Shown in pieces: positions 56,456 through 64,000 of a DNA stretch of 64,000 bases. Numbering within the stretch: the first letter of the stretch is position 1; each line of letters begins with the position of its first letter. The DNA comes from Microvirga sp. Mcv34. GTDB lineage: Bacteria > Pseudomonadota > Alphaproteobacteria > Rhizobiales > Beijerinckiaceae. Position numbers and translations under genes: made by a program. Where the stretch lies: contig NZ_JALJRK010000019.1 in NCBI RefSeq assembly GCF_024519725.1, positions 28,800-92,799 on the forward strand, written 5' to 3'. The notes beneath the pieces are model-generated. The model did not search any database, was not told where the DNA came from, and saw only the letters and a program-made list of their open reading frames with translations.

Positions 56456-57552
56456 GGTCTGCGGTCCCGGTCGTAACGGGGTTGATCCGGTTGAGGCGGC
56501 GCCTCGCGGGCGGCCTTGTCATAGGCGGTCACGATGCGGCGCACGAGATCGTGGCGCACCACGTCGGCCTCCTTGAAGGTGACGCGGGCGATGCCCTCGA
56601 CTCCCTGCAGGATACGCGTGGCCTCCACCAGGCCGGATTTCTGGCCCGGCGGCAGGTCGATCTGCGTCGGGTCGCCGGTGATGATCATCCGCGAGCCCTC
56701 GCCGAGGCGGGTCAGGAACATCTTCATCTGCATCGACGTGGTGTTCTGCGCCTCGTCGAGCAGCACCAGGGCGTTGGTGAGCGTGCGCCCGCGCATGAAG
56801 GCCAGGGGGGCGATCTCGATCATGCCGGTCTGCAGGCCACGATCCACATGGCGCGCTTCCATGAAATCGTAGAGTGCATCGTAGATCGGGCGAAGGTACG
56901 GATCCACCTTCTCGCGCATGTCGCCGGGCAGGAAGCCGAGGCGCTCGCCCGCTTCCACGGCCGGACGGGAGATGATCAGACGGTCCACCTGACCCTGTTC
57001 CAGGAGCGACACCGCATAGCCGACCGCGAGCCAGGTCTTGCCGGTGCCGGCCGGGCCTTCCGCGAAAACGAGCTCGTTCGTCTTGAGTGCCTTGATATAG
57101 GTATTCTGCGAAGCGTTGCGGGCTCGGACGGGTCCGCGCCTGCGGGTAGAGATCTGGTCGAAGGCCGTAAGACCCGCGGCCGGCTGCTCCTCGGCGGCGG
57201 GGAAGAGGCTGCCCTGTAGGGTGCTCTCCTCGATGGCGCCGTCCACGTCGCCCGGCCCGAGCGCTCCGCCCTGGCGGGCGCGCTCGTAGAGCCCTTCCAG
57301 AACCCGGCGCGCCATCTCGGAGCCTTCGGGCGTGCCCTTGACGGTGACCCGGTTGCCGTTAGCGATGGCGGTCACGTTCAGGCGCCGCTCCAGATGAGCG
57401 AGATTCTGGTCGTATTGTCCGAAGACGAGGCTAGCGAGGCGGTTGTCGTCGAAGGTGAGAACGATCTCCGCCTCCTCCACGACGCCGGGGTGCAAGCTGC
57501 TGGCGTTCCGTCCCTTTTGGGCTCGTGCGGTCGCGTTGTCCGCTGGGCTCAA
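56452..57552 (-). CDS. PhoH-family ATPase (PhoH-like, YbeZ)
   Basis: This 366-residue protein has an N-terminal domain of about 100 residues and a PhoH P-loop domain with Walker A FAEGPAGTGKTWLAVGYA near 175 and Walker B VLLDEAQNTTSMQMKMFLTR. YbeZ partners with YbeY in E. coli and is a helicase-like ATPase. A low-complexity N-terminus (NATARAQKGRN) is present. The start is uncertain by a few codons. Confidence 0.94.
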   Translation of the reverse strand: MSPADNATARAQKGRNASSLHPGVVEEAEIVLTFDDNRLASLVFGQYDQNLAHLERRLNVTAIANGNRVTVKGTPEGSEMARRVLEGLYERARQGGALGPGDVDGAIEESTLQGSLFPAAEEQPAAGLTAFDQISTRRRGPVRARNASQNTYIKALKTNELVFAEGPAGTGKTWLAVGYAVSLLEQGQVDRLIISRPAVEAGERLGFLPGDMREKVDPYLRPIYDALYDFMEARHVDRGLQTGMIEIAPLAFMRGRTLTNALVLLDEAQNTTSMQMKMFLTRLGEGSRMIITGDPTQIDLPPGQKSGLVEATRILQGVEGIARVTFKEADVVRHDLVRRIVTAYDKAAREAPPQPDQPRYDRDRRP

Positions 57553-57621
57553 ATGCCTCTCCTCTGAATGTCGGCCGCACGGCGTGCGGCCAACGAATAT
57601 GGGGTCCTGTCGGACAAAGGG

Positions 57622-59004
<1,383 letters not shown>

Positions 59005-59092
59005 CGGGCGGTGGAGGATGGACGCCGTTTTAAGCCTTTTACGCGTGCAAGAGAATAGCGGCGGTTTGGCTCAAGCGTCGGGCCGTCCCGGA

Positions 59093-59128
59093 TTCCTCGT
59101 CCTCCCGGCTTTGCGGGAGGACGAGGAA
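59093..59128. repeat. Perfect 15-bp-arm palindrome between miaB and adoK
   Basis: TTCCTCGTCCTCCCG (59093-59107) pairs exactly with CGGGAGGACGAGGAA (59114-59128) around GCTTTG, 14 bp beyond the adoK stop. No T-run follows on either strand. The CCTCGTCCT core is shared with the 28464 repeat. Confidence 0.7.
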
Positions 59129-59142
59129 CGTCGGGTTCGAAC

Positions 59143-60144
59143 TTAAGCCAACAGCCCTTCCTGCTGGGCCAGCTCGCGCAGGTTCGCCTGCGGGCGGGCG
59201 CCCAGGTGGCTGATGATCTCGGCGGCAGCCAAGCCTCCGAGGCGGGCGCAGTCGACGAGGTCGAGATTGTTCACGAGGCCTGCGAGGAAGCCCGAGGCGA
59301 AGAGGTCGCCCGCGCCCGTGGTGTCGACCACGCGCTCCACGGGGAAGGCCGGCACGGCCCTGGTCTCGCCGCGGGTCACGATCAGGGCGCCGTCCGCCGA
59401 GCGGGTGATGGCGCCGAGCAGGTTTTCCTCACGCAGCGCCGCCAGAGCACTGTCCGCATCCGAGGTGCCGTAGAGGCTCTGCAGCTCGTGGATGTTGGCG
59501 AAGAGGATGTCGAGGCTGCCGTCGCGCATGAGGCCGAGGAACTCGTCGCGGTAGCGATCGACGCAGAAGGCGTCGGACAGGGTGAGGGCCACCTTGTTGC
59601 CCGCCTCGTGGGCGATCTTTACCGCCTTGCGGAAGGCTTCCTTCGCGGCCGGCGGATCCCACAGATAGCCTTCGAGATAGACGATGCTCGAGGCGCGCAC
59701 CGTCTCCGGGTTCACGTCGTCGGGCGTGAGGTTCTGGCAGGCGCCCAGATAGGTGTTCATGGTGCGCTCGCCGTCGGGCGTCACCAGGATGAAGCTGCGC
59801 GCCGTGGCCGGGCCTTCCTCGGCGGGCTTCACGTCGTAATGGACGTCGATGGCCCTGAGGTCGTGGGCGAAGAGCTTGCCGGTCTCGTCGTTCTTCACCT
59901 TGCCGATGAACCCGGCCTTCACGCCCAGGGAGGCGACGCCCGCCGCCGTGTTGGCCCCCGAGCCGCCCGAGACGATCACTGCCGGGCCCATGTCGCCGTA
60001 GAGCTCCTCGGCCCGGGCCTCGTCGATGAGCTGCATGGCGCCCTTGTGCACCTTCTTCTGGAGCAGGAAGGCCTCGTCCGTATGGGCGAGCACGTCAACG
60101 ATGGCGTTGCCGAGGGTGAGGACGTCGATGCGGGTCTGGGACAT
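59143..60144 (-). CDS. Adenosine kinase-like PfkB sugar kinase
   Basis: This 333-residue ribokinase-fold protein has GNAIVDVLAHTD, the VSGGSGANTAAGVASLG substrate loop and the catalytic DTTGAGDLFASGFLAG near 280. Rhizobiales homologues are annotated adenosine kinase (AdoK), which recycles the adenosine that comes from SAM-dependent methylation. A fructokinase-like activity cannot be excluded. It is transcribed alone or with the HTH gene 71 bp upstream. Confidence 0.92.
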   Translation of the reverse strand: MSQTRIDVLTLGNAIVDVLAHTDEAFLLQKKVHKGAMQLIDEARAEELYGDMGPAVIVSGGSGANTAAGVASLGVKAGFIGKVKNDETGKLFAHDLRAIDVHYDVKPAEEGPATARSFILVTPDGERTMNTYLGACQNLTPDDVNPETVRASSIVYLEGYLWDPPAAKEAFRKAVKIAHEAGNKVALTLSDAFCVDRYRDEFLGLMRDGSLDILFANIHELQSLYGTSDADSALAALREENLLGAITRSADGALIVTRGETRAVPAFPVERVVDTTGAGDLFASGFLAGLVNNLDLVDCARLGGLAAAEIISHLGARPQANLRELAQQEGLLA

Positions 60145-60215
60145 GAGCCACCGGGGTTATGAAATGACGGGGCGCTTTCGCATCCACCGCCCCGGCGGTC
60201 AAGGCTCGCATCCGA

Positions 60216-60623
60216 TCAGACCGTGTCCTGTACCGCCTGGATCGGCACGGGCAAACGCCTCTCGCGGGTCTGGGCCCTGTCGAGAACCGCCAGCATGTCC
60301 TCGAGTTCGCTTTCGGACAGGGACTGGATCTCGCGGGCGAGGCGGTTGGCCAGCAGGGTCGCCTTCGGGTCGCCGCCCGCCGTGTCGATCTTCACCTTGG
60401 GGTCGGAGAGATCGGCGAGGCGCTTCAGCTCGTCGGCCTCGTCCCAGATGATGTGGAAGTATTGCAGGACGCCCTGGATGAGTGCCCAGGTGGGCTTGCC
60501 GCGCTCGCCGCGCTCCAGAGCCGAGAGATAGGCGCTCGACACGCCGAGATGGGACGCCATGTCCTTCAACATCCGCCCGCGCTCCCGGCGCAGCTGCCGC
60601 ACCCGTTCACCGAAGGGGGTCAT
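60216..60623 (-). CDS. XRE-family helix-turn-helix regulator
   Basis: This 135-residue protein has an N-terminal XRE HTH (VRQLRRERGRMLKDMASHLGVSSAYLSALERG in part; recognition helix SSAYLSALE), followed by a Fis-like helical region with AREIQSLSESELEDMLAVLD. The family lies beside smr and mltA in Rhizobiales. It starts 6 bp after smr, so it is in that operon. The target is unknown. Confidence 0.92.
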   Translation of the reverse strand: MTPFGERVRQLRRERGRMLKDMASHLGVSSAYLSALERGERGKPTWALIQGVLQYFHIIWDEADELKRLADLSDPKVKIDTAGGDPKATLLANRLAREIQSLSESELEDMLAVLDRAQTRERRLPVPIQAVQDTV

Positions 60624-60629
60624 GTGTGA

Positions 60630-61199
60630 TTATCCCGCGCCCCGCCGACGGCGGAGCCTGACATAGAGTGCACCGGATCCGCCATGCTGGGGAGAGGCCT
60701 CCTCGAAGCCGATCACCACATGGCGCAGGTCAGGCAGACGAAGCCAATGGGGCACCATGCGGCGCAGCACCCCCCGTTCCTCGAACAGGCCGCCGGCCAC
60801 GGCTGCGCCGCCCTTGCCGGTGATCACGAGGACGAGACCGTGGCCGGATCCCTGCGCCCGGTGCAGGAAGCGCAGGAGGGCGAAATGGGCCTCTTCCTGG
60901 CGCATGCCGTGCAGATCGATGACGCTGTCCACCTCCTTGCGGCCACGACGCAGGGCCTGGAGCGTCTTGCGCTCCACCGGGGCCAGTGGGGGCAGGGCGG
61001 GTTTCGCCGGGAGTGGGAGCGGGGGCAGAGCGACGGCCGGGGCCGCGACCTGCGGGGCAGGGGCGGTGGCGGGCTTGTCCTCGGGCTCCGGCTCGGCCGG
61101 AGGGCGCTTGCCCTTCATGGGTTTCACATGTCTGGACACATGGGACCAGAGCCGCTTCTCCTCGGAGCTGAGCTGGCGGGTGCGGCTTCGCTTGGTCAT
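60630..61199 (-). CDS. Smr-domain protein (MutS2 C-terminal-like)
   Basis: This 189-residue protein has a Pro/Ala-rich N-terminal half and a C-terminal Smr domain with VIDLHGMRQEEAHFALLRFL and LVLVITGKGG, the LDLHG and TGKG signatures. Stand-alone Smr proteins of this kind (SmrA/SmrB relatives) are nucleases that cleave RNA at stalled ribosomes or DNA, which is known for E. coli SmrB. It overlaps mltA by ATGA. Confidence 0.92.
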   Translation of the reverse strand: MTKRSRTRQLSSEEKRLWSHVSRHVKPMKGKRPPAEPEPEDKPATAPAPQVAAPAVALPPLPLPAKPALPPLAPVERKTLQALRRGRKEVDSVIDLHGMRQEEAHFALLRFLHRAQGSGHGLVLVITGKGGAAVAGGLFEERGVLRRMVPHWLRLPDLRHVVIGFEEASPQHGGSGALYVRLRRRRGAG

Positions 61200-62365
61200 G
61201 AACGGGGTTTGGGCTGCAGGACGACGAACCGCACGGCATGGCGGAGAAGGCCGGCACGCTGCCCTGCCTCATCGCCGCTGCCGAAGAAGAAATCGCCCCG
61301 GGCCGGACCGACGATGGCCGAGCCCGTATCCTGGGCGATCATCAGCCGCCGCAAGGGTTCGGCCGTGTCCAGGGTCAGGGGCAATTGCCCCTCGAGCCAG
61401 ACAGGGAGGCCATAGGCCCAAAGGGACCGATCCACCGCGAGGCTCCGGCCGGGCACGAGGGGCGTCCCGGCGCCGCCTATGGGACCGTCCTCGGGCGCGA
61501 GCTCGCCCGCCTCACGGAAGAAGATGTAGGATTTATTCCGCCGCATCAGGGCCTTGGCCGGTTCCGGATGGCTCTTGAGCCAGCCCATGAGCTTGTCCAG
61601 CGTCATGGTCTCCAGGTCCATCTCTCCCTGCTGAACCAGGAGCCGGCCGATGGACGTGTAGGGCCGGCCGTTGCGCCCGGCATAGGCCACGCGCATCACC
61701 GAGCCGTCGTCGAGGCGGATACGGGCCGATCCCTGGACATGAATGATGAAGGCCTCGCCCGGCTCGCGCAGATAGACGATGGGCTTGGCTCGCTTGCCCA
61801 GGGCTCCGTCCTCGATGGCGGCGCGGTCGGGATAGGGCTCGTAGCCGTCACGGGTGCGCCGGGCCGCCTGGAGGCTCTTGTCCAGACCCGGCAGGGTTTC
61901 GCCCTGCGGGATCGTGACGAGATCGTCCGGCCGGTCGAGCAGGGGGACGCGATAGGTGGCGTCGGGCGTGCGCGAGCCCTGGAATTCAGGCTCGTAATAG
62001 CCGGTCAGGAAGCCGCCGCCGGACAGGGGCGTGACGGCGACCGGCTGAAAATGGGTCTCGAAGAAGCGCCGTGCCTCGGCTCGATCGAGCGCGGGTGCCC
62101 TCAGGGCCTCACGGCAGACGGCCAGGAGGTCCGCTTGCGGCGCCTGGGCCGGGCGCAGGGTGGCGGTGCTGGCATCGAGGGCCCGGCAGGAGCGCAGAAA
62201 GGCCTGGAAGGCGGCGGCGTGATCGTCGGCCTCCCAGCCGGCGATGTCCTGGAAGGGCAGGGGATCAAGGCGCGCCTGGTCGGCCAGCGCCGATGCCCGT
62301 CCGGCCGACATGCTCAGCGTCCAGGCGAGGGAGCAAGCGAAGAGAGCCCGCCCGGCATGCCTCAT
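61196..62365 (-). CDS. mltA: Murein transglycosylase A
   Basis: MltA is a lytic transglycosylase that cuts glycan strands of peptidoglycan in the periplasm. This 389-residue protein has a signal peptide to about 28 (SAGRASALA), LTGYYEPEFQGSRTPDATYRVPLL in part, and a C-terminal 3D domain (AQDTGSAIVGPARGDFFFGSGD) with the catalytic Asp. ATG 62365 overlaps the Tim44-like stop by 4 bp. There is no lipobox cysteine near the cleavage point, so it may be soluble. Confidence 0.93.
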   Translation of the reverse strand: MRHAGRALFACSLAWTLSMSAGRASALADQARLDPLPFQDIAGWEADDHAAAFQAFLRSCRALDASTATLRPAQAPQADLLAVCREALRAPALDRAEARRFFETHFQPVAVTPLSGGGFLTGYYEPEFQGSRTPDATYRVPLLDRPDDLVTIPQGETLPGLDKSLQAARRTRDGYEPYPDRAAIEDGALGKRAKPIVYLREPGEAFIIHVQGSARIRLDDGSVMRVAYAGRNGRPYTSIGRLLVQQGEMDLETMTLDKLMGWLKSHPEPAKALMRRNKSYIFFREAGELAPEDGPIGGAGTPLVPGRSLAVDRSLWAYGLPVWLEGQLPLTLDTAEPLRRLMIAQDTGSAIVGPARGDFFFGSGDEAGQRAGLLRHAVRFVVLQPKPRS

Positions 62366-63084
62366 TGCCCCGCTTCGGTCGCCACGAGCTGCCAGTTGGG
62401 ATCGCGGCTGCCAAGGGTGCGGGCGAAGGTCCACACGTCGGTGACGTCGGCCACGGTCTCCGGGCTGCCGTCGACCACGGTGCCGGAGGCGTCGCGGGTT
62501 GCCGTGATGAGCTTGGAGAGGAAGCGCACGACGATCTGGGCCGTCTTGCCCTGGATCTCGGCGCCGGCCATCTCGGCCTTGTCGATGGACACGAAGGTGG
62601 TCTCCACCGTCTCGCCCCGGCGCTCGCGCTCGCTGATCGCCCGCTCGAAGCCTTCATAGACCTCCTTGGCGAGAAGATCCTTGAGGGTCTTGCGGTCGCC
62701 CTGGGCGAAGGCGGTCACGATCATTTCATAAGCCGACTTGGCACCTTCCAGGAACTCGGCCGCGTCGAAGCCCGGCTCCGCGCGGGCTATGCCGTCGAGG
62801 GCCAGGGAGGTAGGCGTGCCGGGCTCTGCGATGCCCTTCCAGCGCTCGGCCGAGGGGATTTCGGCCGCGGGACGGGCTCCATTGGCGCCGGGCAGGCGCA
62901 CCACATTGTGATCGGGCTCGGCCGGCGCATTGCCCGGACGCAAGGGGGCATCCCGGCGCGACATCGGGTCGAAGGGCGGTTGCTCGTTGCCGGTCTTCTG
63001 CCCCAGAACGGAGCGCAGACGCCAGATCACGAAAACGGCGAGTACGATAAAAATGAGGGTCGTGATGTCGAAGGAATCCTGCAT
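62362..63084 (-). CDS. Tim44/TimA-family membrane-anchored protein
   Basis: This 240-residue protein has one N-terminal membrane helix (TTLIFIVLAVFVIWRL), a low-complexity linker, and a C-terminal Tim44-like domain (AKSAYEMIVTAFAQGDRKTLKDLL, ITATRDASGTVVDGSPETVADVTDVWTF in part). In mitochondria Tim44 tethers Hsp70 to the import channel; in Alphaproteobacteria TimA is an inner-membrane protein of unclear role. It shares the secB neighbourhood. ATG 63084 is the family start; the longer frame to 63567 is not supported. Confidence 0.92.
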   Translation of the reverse strand: MQDSFDITTLIFIVLAVFVIWRLRSVLGQKTGNEQPPFDPMSRRDAPLRPGNAPAEPDHNVVRLPGANGARPAAEIPSAERWKGIAEPGTPTSLALDGIARAEPGFDAAEFLEGAKSAYEMIVTAFAQGDRKTLKDLLAKEVYEGFERAISERERRGETVETTFVSIDKAEMAGAEIQGKTAQIVVRFLSKLITATRDASGTVVDGSPETVADVTDVWTFARTLGSRDPNWQLVATEAGQ

Positions 63085-63346
63085 CGTCGATCCGTTGTGA
63101 GCCTGCCCGTGTCCGGTTGTCGCCGGACGTTGTGTGGAGAAGGCGAAGGTGTCATCCTTCGCATATGGGGTCTTGAGGTCGTAACATCCACCTCTGCCCC
63201 CGACAAGCGAATGAGTCGGCTGAAATCTTGCTTCATGTCGGAGAAGCTGATAGCGCGAAGATCCATGGCCCGAAGCGAGCCGGCGCTTTGCCTGACGACG
63301 TGTTTCGTCCGGGCCTGACAAGACACCCCTTAGGGAGCATGAACCC

Positions 63347-63829
63347 ATGGCCGACAACCCGGCAAACAACGGAGCGCCCGCGCTCAACGCCCTTGCCCAG
63401 TACTGCAAGGACTTTTCCTTCGAGAACCCCAACGCCCCCCGGTCGCTGCAGCAGCAGTCGGAAGGCCCGCAGATCAACCTGCAGGTCAACGTGAACGCCA
63501 AGCAGCTGGCGGAGGCTGATTTCGAGGTCGACCTGACCCTCGAAGGCGATGCCAAGATTGGCGGCAAGGACGTGCTGTTCGCCTTCGAGCTGACCTATTC
63601 GGGCGTGTTCCGGATCCAGAACATCCCGCAGGATCAGCTGCACCCGGTGGTGATGATCGAGTGCCCGCGCCTGCTGTTCCCCTTCGCCCGTCAGATCGTG
63701 GCCGATGCGGTGCGCAACGGCGGCTTCCCGCCCCTCTACATCGATCCCATCGATTTCGTCGCTCTCTACCGCCAGCGCGCCGCCGAGGTGCAGGCCCAGC
63801 AGAACGGCAACGATCCGACGCTGTCGTAA
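63347..63829 (+). CDS. secB: Protein-export chaperone SecB
   Basis: SecB keeps preproteins unfolded and hands them to SecA. This 160-residue protein has [69 protein letters not shown] in part, and an acidic/polar tail. GGGAG stands before ATG 63347. It is divergent from the tim44-mltA-smr unit, as in other Rhizobiales. Confidence 0.97.
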   Translation: MADNPANNGAPALNALAQYCKDFSFENPNAPRSLQQQSEGPQINLQVNVNAKQLAEADFEVDLTLEGDAKIGGKDVLFAFELTYSGVFRIQNIPQDQLHPVVMIECPRLLFPFARQIVADAVRNGGFPPLYIDPIDFVALYRQRAAEVQAQQNGNDPTLS

Positions 63830-63856
63830 GACTTCGATCCACCGACGGTCATCACG

Positions 63857-63893
63857 ATCGGGCGAGGCGGCTTCCGTCTCGCCCGATTTTTTT
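63857..63893 (+). terminator. Rho-independent terminator after secB
   Basis: ATCGGGCGAG (63857-63866) pairs exactly with CTCGCCCGAT (63878-63887) around an 11-nt loop and runs into TTTTTT. It lies 27 bp after the secB stop. Confidence 0.93.
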
Positions 63894-63934
63894 GATTTCA
63901 GCCTCTCAGGATGAGGGCTGAGCTAGGATTCTTA

Positions 63935-63983
63935 GCGCATCGGACGGAAAAGTGGACCCGGTTTTCCGGTCCATCCGATGCGC
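63935..63983. repeat. GCATCGGA-type palindromic repeat element
   Basis: GCGCATCGGA (63935-63944) pairs with TCCGATGCGC at the far end (63974-63983, with a 1-2 nt offset), and inside it ACGGAAAA pairs with TTTTCCG. I recall this roughly 50-bp element (GCATCGGA...AAAAGTGGA...CCGGTTTT...TCCGATGC) as widespread in intergenic DNA of Methylobacteriaceae and Bradyrhizobiaceae. Confidence 0.75.
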
Positions 63984-64000
63984 CAGCCAAGAGAAGGAGC

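Noticed and set aside
59128..59150. GGTTCGAA as the T arm of a tRNA
   Set aside because: No acceptor, D or anticodon arms can be built around it, and it overlaps the adoK stop region.
63027..63326. Possible minus-strand gene between tim44 and secB
   Set aside because: The frame overlaps the Tim44 start, has no ribosome site and looks like leader DNA; no FxsA-like gene is present here.

Overview
The window is a GC-rich bacterial chromosome segment. Its gene content and order (dapF-mtaB, ftsY-yciB, trpS-usp, tsaB-rimI-fur-plsC, hisB-DUF2628-hisH-hisA-hisF, hslVU, pnp-rpsO-truB-rbfA-infB-ylxR-nusA-rimP-trmB-metK-HTH-lnt-corC-ybeY-phoH-miaB, tim44-mltA-smr-HTH beside secB) are those of an alphaproteobacterium of the order Hyphomicrobiales (Rhizobiales). 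BA14K and DUF1127 proteins, an Irr-type iron box, EcfG-type stress promoters and a GCATCGGA-type palindrome fit Methylobacteriaceae or a relative; Microvirga is my best guess, not proven here. No rRNA, tRNA, CRISPR array, insertion sequence or phage gene was seen.

1-12.4 kb is core: ffh (cut by the left edge), a tiny metal-knuckle protein, a metallo-beta-lactamase-fold hydrolase, a HAD phosphatase with a secreted GyrI-like protein, dapF-mtaB, an RluA-type pseudouridine synthase, ftsY-yciB, murJ and trpS. 12.4-20 kb holds a Usp, an isocitrate dehydrogenase divergent from a LysR gene, nfu behind an Irr-like box, a nitroreductase, a NUDIX hydrolase and tsaB-rimI-fur/mur-plsC. 20-31.5 kb has a LysR/DUF1127 divergent pair, GST, coaA, the his operon with an embedded methionine aminopeptidase gene, hslVU and an endonuclease III relative.

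31.5-39.6 kb is the accessory part: two tandem BA14K proteins, an RTX-type M10 metalloprotease, RidA, a DUF4142 protein, a flavin-type oxidase, a CyaC-like membrane adenylate cyclase and an AT-rich DUF3800 gene that looks acquired. Four promoters of the form GGAAC-N16/17-(C/G)GTT stand before both BA14K genes, the DUF4142 gene and a DUF892 gene at 42.6 kb, so a good part of this region probably belongs to the PhyR/EcfG general stress regulon.

39.7-59 kb is one long minus-strand run of translation, RNA-processing and envelope genes. 59-64 kb has adenosine kinase, an HTH regulator, Smr, MltA and Tim44-like genes on the minus strand and secB on the plus strand. The plsC-miaB junction usual in Rhizobiales is split, with plsC ending at 19.9 kb and miaB starting at 59.0 kb on the other strand, as an inversion of the intervening 39 kb would produce.

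The most interesting points are the Asp-Ile cofactor pocket of the isocitrate dehydrogenase (predicting NAD use), the four stress promoters, the Irr box before nfu, the promoter-plus-terminator leader of rimP-nusA, a perfect 17-bp-arm hairpin inside the protease gene, and the DUF3800 island.
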